Under the pieces are notes generated by a model. It was not told the origin of the DNA. It was given only the letters and a program-made list of their open reading frames with translations, and did no database searches. This document shows, in pieces, positions 36,847 to 47,645 of a DNA stretch of 64,000 bases. Position 1 is the first letter of the stretch. Each line of letters opens with the position of its first letter. Source of the stretch: Phragmites australis (taxonomy: Eukaryota; Streptophyta; Magnoliopsida; Poales; Poaceae); assembly GCF_958298935.1 (NCBI RefSeq), contig NC_084927.1:37266501-37330500 (forward strand), written 5' to 3'. The translations under genes and the position numbers were made by a program.

Positions 36847-36855
36847 GGGGAGATT
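36845..36855 (+). other. Copia polypurine tract
   Basis: AGGGGGAGA followed by TT abuts the 3' LTR and overlaps the polyprotein stop codon, the normal plus-strand primer position. Confidence 0.85.
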
Positions 36856-37090
36856 TGTTACTAATCCCTGCGCATGTGTCTTATTTGTTGGTTTAGATGG
36901 ACCAGATAGCTTTGATTAGTTCGGTTAGAAGATTTAGTAAGTTTAGATTTTCTATCTATAGTTTTCTTTGTGTGCCGGGCAAGTAAGGCCTGATTTAGTA
37001 TATACTAGGCTATAAATACTAGCTAATACATACCTGAAAAGCTGCAGCTCCCGCAGCACCAAAATCCTGTTTCTGTTTTCGGTTCCAACA
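36856..37090 (+). repeat. 3' LTR of the Copia element
   Basis: 235 bp, identical to the 5' LTR except for C at 37067 in place of T. Confidence 0.97.
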
Positions 37091-38350
37091 ATGATGCCCC
37101 TAAATCAGGCTGACCTGCCCATTTGATGAGGAGCTGACGCACGTCGCGGTAGAGTCGCGCCTTGAGAGCGTGTTTTGGCACCGGTAGCGTCGTGCCGAAG
37201 CGCAGGGGTGGAGGTGCCAGTGGGGACTGTGACGGCGAACCCACAAACTTCTTTAGTAAGCCGACATGGAACACATCATGAATGCGCACTCCCGGCGGCA
37301 AGTCCAAGCGGAACGTCACTGGGTTGACTTGGCAGACGATCTTGTAAGGGTCGTAGAAGCGTGGACGGAGCTTCCCAGTGGCGACGGTGACGGAGAGCAG
37401 TGCCCGGTGGCGAAGGCGAAGCCACACCTAGTCTCCCACGACAAAGGTGACGTCGTGGTGGTCCCCGTCGTAGGCACGCTTGGTGAGCTGCTGGGCTTGT
37501 TCGAGGCGACAGCGAATGTCAGCCAAGAACTCATCCTGTTCCTCCATCGTCTTGGCCACAAGCGCCACCCGAGTGTCGCTGGCTTCATAGGAACAGATGG
37601 ACGACGGCTTGCGGCCATAAACCACGCGAAACGAGGTGTCGCGCAACGCCGAATGGAAGGAGGTGTTGTAGATGTACTCTGCCCACGGCAGCTAGCGCAC
37701 CCATTGTCGCGGTTGATCCCCTGTTATACAGCGCAAATACATGGCAATTACTTTGTTCACGGCTTCGGATTGACCATCAGATTGCGGGTGGAACGTTGTG
37801 CTCATGTGCAACTTGGACCCCGCCGCGCGGAACAATGCTTGCCAAAAGGCCGACATGAACAGGGGTCTGAGACAATGGATGCCGGAACGCTGTGGAGACG
37901 CACAATCTCAACGAAGAATGCGCGGGCGACGGTCTTGGCGGTGTAGGGGTGGCCGAGCGCAATGAAGTGTGCGTATTTTGAGAAGCGGTCCACCACCGTG
38001 AGGATCACAGACTTGCCGCTGACCTTGGGAAGGCCCTCAATGAAGTCGATGGAGAAGTCAACCAACACAACGACGGGAACCGGTAGAGGAAGAAGAAGAT
38101 TCGCGGGGTGGAGATGATCGGTCTTGCTCCGTTGGCACGTGACGTAGGCCCGGATGTAATCTTGCACTCTTGCACCACCGTTCGCTCGCCGAGTGTGTGA
38201 AAGTCCCGGCAGAAGCGATGCAGAGTCTTCTGCACACCCTCGTGGTCGTCGTCGTGCGCCGTGGCTAGCACCTGGGGGAGAAGAGGCGATGACGAGGGCA
38301 CGTACAGACGACACTCGTAAGTGACCAAGCCATCCACCAGTGCCCACGGA
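37091..38350 (-). pseudogene. Gypsy integrase and chromodomain start
   Basis: Minus-strand pieces in several frames give the integrase core (VDFSIDFIEGLPKVSGK, TVVDRFSKYAHFIALGHPYT, SIVSD), then a linker (FRVVYGRKPSSIC, KTMEEQDEFLADIRCRLEQA), the integrase C-terminal GKLRPRFYDPYKIV and NPVTFRLDLPPGVRIHDVFH, and the beginning of a chromodomain (LLIKWAGQP). The segment after the second catalytic Asp is scrambled by frameshift, so it cannot make active integrase. Confidence 0.85.
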
Positions 38351-39842
38351 TCCCCCAGGGTGCCGGCCACCAGCTGATCCCGAAGCGCACGCAGAACCGG
38401 GTCGGAGTCGGTCGCCGCCTTGAGGTCCGCCACAATGTCGAAGCTCGGCGCGGATAGAGTGTGAACGATAGCTGTGTCAATGTCGCGCCGGGAGAGCATG
38501 TCCGTGACCGTGTTGAGGCGGCCCGCCCTGGACTGCACGATGCAATCGAAGCCCAAAAGCTTGCTTACCCAATGATGCTGTGGGATCGTCACCAGACGCT
38601 GATTAAGGAGGAATTTCAAGCTCTGGTGATTCGTCTTGACCACGAACGGACGGCCCCAGAGGCACGGCCTCCAATGGTGGACGGCTTGCATGAAGCCAAT
38701 CAACTCGCGTTCATAGGCGGCAAGCGACTGGTGGCGAGGCGTGATCGGGCGACTGAAGAACGCGATGGGGCCCGAACCTTGATGCAACACGGCGTCGAAT
38801 CCAGACCCTAACGTGTCGCACTCAACCGTGAACGGGAGCGCGAAGTCAGGCATGGTGAGGATGGGCGCGTTCGTCAGCGCCTGCTTGAGGTTCTGGAACG
38901 CCTCCTCCGCCGATGATGACCACGCGAAGCCGTCTTTTTGCAGCAACTTCGTCAGCGGGGTTGCCACAACGCCGAAGTCGCGGATGAACTTCTATAGTAA
39001 CCGGTAAGGCCTAGGAAGCCTCGCAACGCACGCGTCGAGCGCGGGTTCAGCCAGTCCACGACTGTCGTGACCTTTGCGTCGTCCATGGCGACTCCCGCCG
39101 CTGACACCACATGGCCCAAGTAGGAGACCGAATCGGTGTCGAAGGTACATTTGCTCTGCTTGACGAAGAGATGGTGCATGCGCAGGACGTCCAGGACAAC
39201 CCGGACATGGCGAAGGTGGTCCGACCACGACGAACTGTAGATCAGAATGTCGTTGAAGAAGACAAGGATGAACCGCTGTAGGAACGAGCGAAGGACGTCG
39301 TTCATCAGAGCCTGAAACGTAATTGGCGCGTTGGTGAGGCCGAACGACATGACGACGAATTCATAGAGGTCATCATGGGTGCGAAACGCCGTCTTGCCGA
39401 TGTCGTCGGGGTGCATGCGCACCTGATGGTAGCCCAACCTGAGATCCAGCTTGGTGAAGAAGGTCATGCCATGCAGTTCGTCGAGGAGCTCATCCACGAC
39501 GGGGATCGTGAACTTGTCTTTCACCGTTTGGGCATTAAGCACACGGTAATCGACACATAATCGCCAGGATCCATCCGCCTTCTTGATAAGGAGCACTGGC
39601 GACAAGAATGCAGACGAGCTGCGGCAGATGAGGCCCTGTGCTTCCATGGCGCGACACTGGCGCTCTATTTCATCCTTCTGGAGGGTCGGATAGCGGTATG
39701 GGCGAACAATTATCGGCGCTGAGCAAGGGAGAAAGTGAATACGATGATCACAGGCGCGCGACGGTGGCAGGCCTGACAGCTTGGCAAACACGTCGTCGAA
39801 TTCGACGAGGAGGGCGTGGAGCAGGTCGCGGCCGTCGCACAC
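38351..39842 (-). pseudogene. Gypsy reverse transcriptase and RNase H
   Basis: The frame 38952-39842 holds the reverse transcriptase palm and fingers: DHRIHFLPCSAPI, SSSAFLSPVLLIKKADGSWR, FFTKLDLRLGYHQVRMH, FGLTNAPITFQALMND. The catalytic box reads VFFNDILIYS, with Asn where the family has the first of two Asp. Downstream RNase H (FTVECDTLGSGFDAVLHQG, FSRPITPRHQSLAAYERE, VVKTNHQSLKFLL) has Asn in a position usually Asp. A stop/frameshift near 38960-39000 separates the two. It is inactive. Confidence 0.88.
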
Positions 39843-39962
39843 TTGCAGTTGAGCGCTTGTTGGTCAAGGAACCCCGTGCCACTGGACGTGGTGATCGACG
39901 TGCCAGAACAACATGGATAGGCGACCAAAGTCCCAGAGGATCGGGCCTAAGCTCGCCAGCCA

Positions 39963-40346
39963 CTACGTTCCCAGCACGACGTCGTAGCCACCTAGGGGAA
40001 GGACGTAGAGGTCCGCCGTGAAGCTTTCGTTGTTGATGGAGAATGCAACCTGTCGCGGAACACCAGAGCACGACACATGGTCGCCGTTGGCGACAGTGAC
40101 ATGGAGCTCGGTTCGGCGCTGGGTGCGCAGACCCATGTGTGCCGCTGCGCGCTCGAAGACGAAGTTGTTGGTGGAGCTCGAGTCGAGCAGCACATTCAAC
40201 GTCGCGGCGTTGAGCCGCACCGTCACTTGCATGGTGTCCTCGGTCTTGATGCCCGCCATGGCGTGGAGAGAAATCTTAGGGTTGTCCTCCTCTGTGGCGG
40301 TGTCGTCGTTCGGGACGGCATCTTCGTCTAGCTCCAACAAGAACAA
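39963..40346 (-). pseudogene. Gypsy aspartic protease segment
   Basis: The frame carries ISLHAMAGIKTEDTMQV, NVLLDSSSTNNFVFE and GYDVVLG, the fold of the Gypsy protease. The active-site triplet, normally D-S/T-G, reads DSS. A degenerate zinc knuckle with a stop lies just before it (about 40345-40405). Confidence 0.8.
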
Positions 40347-40399
40347 TTTCTTGCAGGACTAATTGTGGCCGCAAATGTACTTCTCGTCGCAGTTATAAC

Positions 40400-41311
40400 A
40401 AAGGTTGAGGCGGCGGCGCTCCTCGATCTCGGATGGTGTGGCTGCCCACCGTGGTGGTGTTGGAGGATGATGGAGCCACGACTGGTGCAGAGCTAGTGTG
40501 GGTGCTTGTTGGCGACGCGGTGGTCAGGGTCGTCGATGCAGGGCTGCGGTAGGTGGTGGAGCAGATCCCGCGTGCCGGCGACGCAGCCGCTTGCTTGCGG
40601 CGCTCAAACGCATGGGTGAGGCTCATGGCCACCTCCAAAGATTGGGGACCCTGCAGTTGTACATCCAAGCTCATGGGTTTTTGCAGACCCACCGTGAAGA
40701 GCTAGACTTGGTAACTCTCGGTGAGAGGACCACCGCGCGCGGGACAAGAGCTCAAGGAAGTGCTCCTAGTAATCTGCCACGGACCCGGTGCGGCGGCACG
40801 TGGCGAGCTCACCCAGCAGGTTTGCACGAAGCAGAGAGCTAAAGCGTAAGTTGATGAGCTTGGCGAATTGGGGCTAGGACAACGTGCCTTGGTCACGCTC
40901 GACGCACATGTACCATTGTTGTGCGGTGTCGGTGAGGTTGAAGGAGGTGAGTCAGACCTTCTCTTCTTCCATCGTATGCTGGCCGCGGAAGTATTGCTCA
41001 CATCTGTTGAGGAAGGGTAGCGGATCCCCTTGGCCATTGTACTTTGGGAAGTCGAGCTTGTGCATGCGTGGAGGAGCGCGACTGTCGTTGTGGAAGCCGT
41101 CGCGTTGGTGGGGCAAGGCGCCACTGCCGATATCGCCTCGGCCAGCGTCGCGGCCGTGTTCTAGGCGATTGATGGCGAGATGGTGGACATGCTGTTCTTG
41201 GTCAAGGTTGCGGAGTTGGCCCTCCATGACCTCGAGACAATCGAGCTTGGCGAGGATGGCTTTCATCGTTGCGAGTGTGTCATCATCTTCGCGGGCGTGT
41301 TTGCCAGCCAT
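40400..41311 (-). pseudogene. Gypsy gag segment
   Basis: Starts at 41311 with MAGKHAREDDDTLATMKAI and runs through PRMHKLDFPKYNGQGDPLPFLNRCEQYF, the retrotransposon gag region, then breaks into other frames (WYMCVERDQGTLS and LINLRFSSLLRANLLGELA) before the zinc knuckle. Confidence 0.8.
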
Positions 41312-41373
41312 GGTCGATGGCGCGCGGAGCAGCAATGGAGAGCGACGAGAGGATGGTTGAATCTGATACCAGA

Positions 41374-41571
41374 TGTTATGCCAACTGAATAATTGAGCTA
41401 ACTAATTCAATCTTCATCTAACTAATCAAATCCTGATGCTAATCTAAATGACAACCAAATCAACTAACTGAACGAACTGCTGAAATGAACTGCAATCTTG
41501 AGGACGGCGACTATAGCGCAGCTGGCATTGGAGTCTTGCGACGACGTTCGTAGTGGTGCCCCCACATAACA
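41374..41571 (-). repeat. 5' LTR of the Gypsy element, internally deleted
   Basis: 198 bp against 365 bp for the 3' LTR. The missing block corresponds to about 31817-31993 of the 3' LTR and includes its TATA box. It also carries 13 bp (near 41478-41490) absent from the other LTR. Confidence 0.9.
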
Positions 41572-41576
41572 CATTA

Positions 41577-43163
41577 CTTCAGTGGGGTATACCATAAGTT
41601 GTGCATTCAGTTCCTGTGTTGTGGTACTGAAATGGAGATGAAAAATATGTTTTAGTAAATGACTAGTTGCATTAGGAAATATAGGCGAAGTTATGTAAAT
41701 GATTCAAGTATTTGCTGAAATATGAACTCACAACCAATTTGCTCTAAAAGCAACCTTTTACAGGCAGGTAACTGATGCATAAGATTGCGACACTGGTGCC
41801 ATTGTTCAGATCGTGTCATGTTATCTGCTATTCTGTCATCTGGTAATCACTAATTTTCAGTCCAATTCTGGGAATTTGGTTCTCATATTTCTTTTTGGTA
41901 AAAGGTTACAAACTCTGTTGACAAAACTATCTGCAGTTGAGTTTTCTTTTAGAACAGGAGCTTTGGTTTATATTAATGTAGCAGGATTACATTGTTTGAG
42001 TAAGCATGAATTGAGCAAAGGTGGAGCATCCTCCAATGCTACAGTGGAGATTTGGAATAGGCATGGAATGCCAAAGAGTACCGAGTTTTTGACAGTAGTG
42101 AAGCCGATGACTGGCTTATGGAGTTAACAGGTCAACCATAATGGTTGCACAAATGCAGCAATTCGATTGTTTAAAAAATCAACTTTAGATAAATAGTATT
42201 CATGGTCAAAAGTCAATTCATATATCAAAGTCATCCTTTTTTATTGATGGATCTGGGTTATGCTGTGCTCAAAATCTACAGGTTACAGCATTGATGTCGT
42301 CCAAAACCTATGTTGGCTATGTTCTCAAAATAGTCAGTGCATATTGTTATGTGTGTGAATCTGTGATGATAGAGTTACTGCCCTCTGCTAAATACTGAAT
42401 GTTATCTCTCTTGATATTCTGTTTAGTTATTCACCATATATTCATATGATTTGTCTTGCTGCTGATGCACCTGATGACCTGACTAATGACTATTTGTTCT
42501 TGCCACAACAGAAGCAGTTGAAACGAATAAAAAAACAGAAGCAGTTGAAGGAATTTTTCCGCCTGGCAGGCAAGGATGGCTTGACATAATACAACTACAG
42601 CTAATTTTTGTTTATTCCCTGTTTGTGAAGCTATGTAAGGTAACCGGAGGTGAGAAGAGCTCATGCTATTTGAGTTAAGTACTGTTAAACTATTTTATTA
42701 CTCCAAAACAGTTTTAACCTTGTCATGTATGGAACATATATGCCTTGAAGAATTTCGGAGACCAGAACCAAGCAAACATGTGCACACCCAAGATATTCAA
42801 CTAAGGTAAGCATTTACATAAAGTGCAATATTTACACTGCTCACAGCACAAACTACAAAGAATATTCAGCAACAGCTAAGAAATTTCACACTGAAGTATC
42901 TAGCATCAACCCAATATACACAGGCTGACAAGCATTTATTATTAAGCATTACCCTTCTTAAACATAGTTAATAAACATGCGTAGCAGTTCTCCACACCCA
43001 TCACTATCCTTTTGATCCTATCTATCTGATGATCATAACAGTTACATCCCAGATCGTAGCACAAAGTTGAAGGTGTCTCATGATAAATTGATGATATCTT
43101 CGCCCCGTACTCACTCTACAAGTAGCAATACATACTTTCTTTTCTGCTGCGCTATTGCCCTAC
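41577..43163. other. Spacer between Gypsy and PI4K-gamma
   Basis: AT-rich with no recognised gene. The last few hundred bases are probably the 3' UTR of the kinase gene. Confidence 0.4.
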
Positions 43164-45011
43164 TCAAAATTTGCATGAAGTGCCCAGCCGTTGCTTCATC
43201 CTCTGACCTGCAGCTACCCTTGCGCGCTCGTGCAGCGCTTCTTTCAGAAGCTCCTGGAACTTTTTGAGGAAGAGACTCCACTCCTCTGCACTCATGTCTG
43301 ACAGCCTGACAAAGCCCATACTTGATGGAAGCTGTTCATCCGCACTCCTGTTCATGGCACTTCTTGTAGTATTGCCATTCTGGCCTGTAGTTTTGCTAGG
43401 AACACTGGGAGTATTCAATCCAGCATAAAAAACTCTATCACACTCGTATCGATCTTCATGATCGTCATTGCCCTCGTTGACACTTTCCACAAGCTTTGAC
43501 AGAGGGCTCCTGAAACTAGACCCCTTCATGCCTGAGCCATTGAACCTTGGTGATCGAATTACATCATTGTATTCTCCTAACATGTCCATGGAGAACTGAA
43601 AATCAGTGTCCTCTCCTTGTTCAGCTGCGGGAGAGAATGGCTCCCACTCTGCTACTCTCCTCCTGGCCTCCATACAGACAACCTCCAGCTGGCTTGGTTC
43701 CTCCTCCATCGCTCGGAACTCCCTGGTCATCATCTCGCCTATCTCTGCCAAGCAAAGCCCGAAAGCTGCAGCCTCCTTAAGGAAGATTGTGCACAGGACC
43801 AGGACACGTAGGCAGGCCTCACGTATCATGGGAAGTTCTCTGCGCAGCATCACCACATCCTTCGTTGGATCAAGATTTCTGATGTACTCGAGCTCTTCCT
43901 CAGAGAATGGAATCGACGCCTGCGCCCAGTGTATCCACTCAAAATAAGGGTCCTCCAAGTTCTCCGGCAAGCACATGCCATGATCAATTGGGAACAACTC
44001 TGTCTGGCAACCGAAGCGGCCTGTGCCACCATTAAACTTCCTCACCAGCACATTACCGGCGTGCCTGTCAGTGTTGAAAATTCTGATATCTAGTATGCCG
44101 ATCCTATGAACAGCAGCAACAGGGAAGCTCGACGTGCCATGGTCGCTGGCGTCGAAGTCATGGGCGATGAACTGCTGGAACGAAGCAATCTTGCTGTTAA
44201 CTTGCTGCTTCTGGTCATGAGCTGTTGCCGGATTCCCGCCATTCACCGGACAATTTATATTGAAAACAGTGTGTGTTATCTTCACCAGCGCCGTCGCGGG
44301 AACATTGGCAAAATTTTCATGGTCCAACAGGTATGCCGCAACCTCCCTGAACCCTGTCTCTCCTACTCGCACAGATTTCTTCAGTCCCGGCTGTCCAAGC
44401 GCTCTACCGACGAACCCCTTCGGGTTGTTTGGAGCAAACGGCTCTTCGTCCGTCGGCTTCACAATGGCAACCCTGTCGCCGACGACATTCCTGAAGTAGT
44501 ATGAGCCACCAAGGCCACTGTCAATAGGGACCGGATCCACGCCGCTCCTGATGGCATTCACCACGTCGTCCACAAGGCGCTTCACCTGAGCACAGCTGCT
44601 CGAGCACCCGAGTATCTCAACCAGGCCACTGCAGTCCTTTTGCTCGAAGTCCTTGGAGACCGGGCAGAGGCACGGGGTGGAGCAGCTCCGGTTGATGATG
44701 TTCCGGGTGAGCAGCAGCGGCGAGTCGGGCCGTATGAAGGAGAGGTCGTTCTCCAGGACGCGGTCGCCGAACGTGAGCGAGGTCTCACCAGTGGGCACGT
44801 TGAGCGCGAGCTGCAGCCGGCGCTTGACGGTGTGCGCGCTGTCCCCGCGGTCCAGGTCCATGCCGAGCACGCAGCCGGTCTCCGTCTGCACGAACACCCG
44901 CCGCCTCCCCACAGGCTGCTTGGCCTCATCCCGCCGCCCCGCGCCGAAGAGGCTCCTCAGGAGCAGCGCCGGCACCTGGGTCTTGATGGCGCTGTCCAGG
45001 TTGGGGGACAT
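43164..45011 (-). CDS. PI4KG: Phosphatidylinositol 4-kinase gamma with ubiquitin-like domain
   Basis: Type II-like PI 4-kinase family of plants; members are described as lipid kinase-like proteins that often act as protein kinases and can bind ubiquitin-pathway partners. The gene is intronless and encodes 615 residues, a normal length. One ubiquitin-like domain spans about 37-105 (RRVFVQTETGCVLGMDL, LTFGDRVLENDLSFIRPDSPL). The kinase domain runs from about 165 to 430: GGSYYFRN, the ATP lysine at about 185 (VAIVKPTDEEPFAPNNP), VGETGFREVAAYLLDH, the catalytic loop IFNTDRHAGN (Asp about 315) and the metal-binding PIDHGMCLPE. The tail (450-615) is Ser-rich and ends with MSAEEWSLFLKKFQELL, also conserved in the family. 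The start at 45011 is the only one that keeps the full N-terminus; the leader is GC-rich. No break is seen. Confidence 0.95.
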   Translation of the reverse strand: MSPNLDSAIKTQVPALLLRSLFGAGRRDEAKQPVGRRRVFVQTETGCVLGMDLDRGDSAHTVKRRLQLALNVPTGETSLTFGDRVLENDLSFIRPDSPLLLTRNIINRSCSTPCLCPVSKDFEQKDCSGLVEILGCSSSCAQVKRLVDDVVNAIRSGVDPVPIDSGLGGSYYFRNVVGDRVAIVKPTDEEPFAPNNPKGFVGRALGQPGLKKSVRVGETGFREVAAYLLDHENFANVPATALVKITHTVFNINCPVNGGNPATAHDQKQQVNSKIASFQQFIAHDFDASDHGTSSFPVAAVHRIGILDIRIFNTDRHAGNVLVRKFNGGTGRFGCQTELFPIDHGMCLPENLEDPYFEWIHWAQASIPFSEEELEYIRNLDPTKDVVMLRRELPMIREACLRVLVLCTIFLKEAAAFGLCLAEIGEMMTREFRAMEEEPSQLEVVCMEARRRVAEWEPFSPAAEQGEDTDFQFSMDMLGEYNDVIRSPRFNGSGMKGSSFRSPLSKLVESVNEGNDDHEDRYECDRVFYAGLNTPSVPSKTTGQNGNTTRSAMNRSADEQLPSSMGFVRLSDMSAEEWSLFLKKFQELLKEALHERARVAAGQRMKQRLGTSCKF

Positions 45012-47150
45012 GGCTTCCTCCTCTTCTTGGTGCGCGCGCCGTGCGGGGTGGACGACGCCGTCAGGGAGAGAGGAAGGCGCGCTCTTGTTGCTATCATCGG
45101 ATCACGCCTGCAAACCAACAACCTCCCCTAAAAAATCAATCTTTTCACTCAATCCCTCAAACCAAACACCTAAAAATCACAAATTTGCTACGAGCCCATC
45201 GTCAATTCAGCCGGCCCAACCTTGAAGAGCAAGGATTCGACTGAAAGATGCAAGGAAAGATGCCAACTAAATTTCAGCTCTCACCATGGGGTGGTACGGT
45301 GCCTGTGGAGAAGCAGGTGTGGGGGATAGCCGCAGGGACCGGCCGTGGCGCGGCGATTGACGGCCGGGGCGGGGGCAGGGGCGGGGGCGGCGGGGCGGCA
45401 GGCTAACGGCGGAGCAGAGCCCGGTTCCTCCTCATTCCACCTGCCTCTCGCTACCCAAGTCCTGTTCTCTACTGCGGTACTGCCCAACGAATTCCGCTGG
45501 GTTTCGGTTGGTTGTCTATCCCATCCAAGAAACAGAAAAAAAAAAGGGATTCTCCTTATTATAAGACCCCCCCCCCCCACCCCTGTGAGATGCGGTATTT
45601 GAATGTAGCTTCACCCTGGATGGCTCTAGTTCAGAATCAGCCAATCAGGTGTTTAGCTGGGGGCTGATCTGAAATGAGAAACTTACGAGGGGTTTTCTGC
45701 AATAGGTAAATCTGGGGTGCACCGGAGAGGCAATCTGTGCCCGCAACGTGCGCGGCCCGTTGATTTCGGGACGGATGGCTTCGATAAACTGAAGGGTTTT
45801 CTTGGACGGTTTCTTCAGGCCGGTGAGAAACTGGGGTCGCATCTTCCACGGCACGGAAAGGTCTAGGAAGTGCTCCCGCCGCCGTCCGATGATGGATAGG
45901 GGAGGGGCTGGGCCGTCGAAATCGCGAGGACATAGGTCCTTGTCAACGACGGTGATGTGGATAAGAGCGATTGGCCCACGGCCGGATGACGTGGGCCTGC
46001 CATGTGGACCCTGCCCGCGGCCGTCCACATTGCTATGGAGCACTGCTGTTTACGAGACGTTCTGATTGAGAGAGAGAGAGAGGGCGCGCGTACCCGATGC
46101 ATCAATTATAAATACTATATATATATACATATATATTGTTTTATAGCTATGTATTTATGCGTTACAATAAAAATATAAATACTAAATATGATAGTATCAA
46201 TTATAAATTTAAGTATAGAGATGCAGATGTTTATGAACAAATATATCGAGTGTGATACTTTAGTTTGATTTCAGATGGGATATGAAAAATAGTAAAATTA
46301 TTTGCTAATTTTTATTTTAAACCTCTCAAATTTATTTCATTAGTAAAATGGCATGTAAAAGATTTTCATAGCTGGTAACGAGTCAGTGAATCTGGAGGAC
46401 GATGATAAATAGTAAAATGAGTAAATTATTCAAATTTTAAAGGTTTTTATTAAATGAGAGAAGAGTACAGGGAGAGAGGTGATATGAGAATTAACTTTTA
46501 TTTTATATAGTAGAGATAATCGTAGACTAAAATCAATTTGGAATCGTATAAAAGATTTTGGGACCCTCCGCTATTGTAATGTATTAATCATGTTAGTCTA
46601 TTCCAATAGATTTTGATGTGAGGTGTGCAGCGGTGTTTGTGCGTCTTTTGGCAGAAAAAACTTTAGATACTTCAACATACAGAGACGCCTGTATGATCTC
46701 GGTCTAAAAGAAAAAGAAAACACTTGGAAGCGTCGGTTTGGAAGAGAAGAATCAGTCCAGAAATTTTTAGTATTTAGTTTATATTTATACTAAATCCTAG
46801 AGATTTGGATCTAAAGCTACCATTCCAGACGGGCCTAAGAGTTATCAAGACACAAACAAATTTGGTCTTGACAGGCATGTTTCAACAAACAATCATTAAG
46901 ACAAGTTATACTGATCAGTACTAATGTTTATATCAATTGATCTTTTTCTTTTTGCTAACAAAGCAAAATGGTATTCTGGCTATTTAGAAAGATTCTTGGC
47001 TTTATCGTTGGGGTATTCCTGGTCGCAAAAGCTACCTTGCATCATTTAGAAGTTTTACGTTTAAATTTCTAACTATCGCTATTGTTAAGATAATGGTAAC
47101 TTATATTATAACGTGAAAATATTTAACTACCGCACAGACACGTAACTAGT
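45012..47150. other. PI4K-gamma upstream flank and AT-rich spacer
   Basis: 45012-46060 is GC-moderate, with a poly-C run at 45566-45577 and no recognised gene. A GA repeat (about 46067-46082) is followed by a TATATA-rich tract (46115-46140). From 46100 on the DNA is AT-rich and may contain small DNA transposons, none with clear ends. Confidence 0.4.
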
Positions 47151-47645
47151 AATTATTAAATCCTCATTGGTAGCATCCACTTAATTTTACACCGCCCCTC
47201 GGTGGTGGTTCCCACTTTGTTGCCGTTGCAGATTGCCCGGTGTGTCCTCCAATAGCAATGTATTCGGTCACACCCTCCACTATTTTCCAATTCCCTCTAG
47301 TATCAGCAGCCTCAAAACCTGTCTGTTGTCAGATTTCAGCATAGTATCTCTGTAATTCCATATGAACTGAACTAAACACGTGATAGTGCATTTTCCTTTG
47401 GAATGAACGATATCGTTGCTCAGATGCCACGATCTCCAAAGCAGTAAAAGAATGCTTGTTCTTTCTTGTTTTGATGCTGCCGCCAGGAGGACCAGGAGCG
47501 AATCGGGGCCTGTATATGCAGAAGCTGATTCAGGTGGAAGCTGCCAGGTTTCTCTCATTGCCAATCTGAGTGCAGCTGCTTTTGTGCATCTAACAACTGC
47601 ATGATGCCCATTTTCTTCCTCCATCCCGCAAATTTGACAAGTGTT
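47150..47645 (-). pseudogene. LINE ORF2 C-terminal / RNase H-like relic
   Basis: The minus strand gives MEEENGHHAVVRCTKAAALR, then SKQERTSILLLLWRSWHLSNDIVHSKG and, lower, KWEPPPRG, a pattern I recognise from the end of grass LINE polyproteins, where a zinc-binding region is followed by an RNase H-like domain. The frame is open for 114 codons (47280-47624) and then broken. No ends or target duplication were found, so it is an old fragment. Confidence 0.7.

Larger units (their letters stand above)
32259..37090 (+). mobile_element. Copia LTR retrotransposon, recent insertion
   Basis: Full-length element with 235-bp LTRs at 32259-32493 and 36856-37090, TG...CA ends and a perfect target duplication ATGAT (32254-32258 and 37091-37095). 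The LTRs differ at one base (T at 32470, C at 37067). A primer-binding region (TGGTA-G-TCAGAGC, from 32497) follows the 5' LTR and a polypurine tract AGGGGGAGA (36845-36853) precedes the 3' LTR. Gene order is gag, protease, integrase, reverse transcriptase, RNase H, the Copia order. The polyprotein frame is broken at three places. It is inserted in the chromodomain of the Gypsy element, in the opposite orientation. Confidence 0.97.
31810..41571 (-). mobile_element. Gypsy (chromodomain) LTR retrotransposon, host of a nested Copia
   Basis: The element is bounded by TGTTATG...CATAACA ends and a perfect 5-bp target duplication, CATTA (31805-31809 and 41572-41576). It runs on the minus strand: 5' LTR 41374-41571, primer-binding site for initiator tRNA-Met (TGGTATCAGA, plus-strand 41362-41371), gag, protease, reverse transcriptase, RNase H, integrase and a chromodomain-like end, polypurine tract (next to 32175), then 3' LTR 31810-32174. 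Removing the nested Copia and its extra ATGAT leaves about 4.9 kb. The coding region has several stops and frameshifts. LTR divergence over the shared part is about 13 substitutions in some 177 positions, so insertion is old relative to the Copia. Confidence 0.93.

Noticed and set aside
45595..46105. Open frames of up to 132 codons upstream of PI4K-gamma
   Set aside because: No domain or conserved motif on any frame; likely promoter and repeat DNA.
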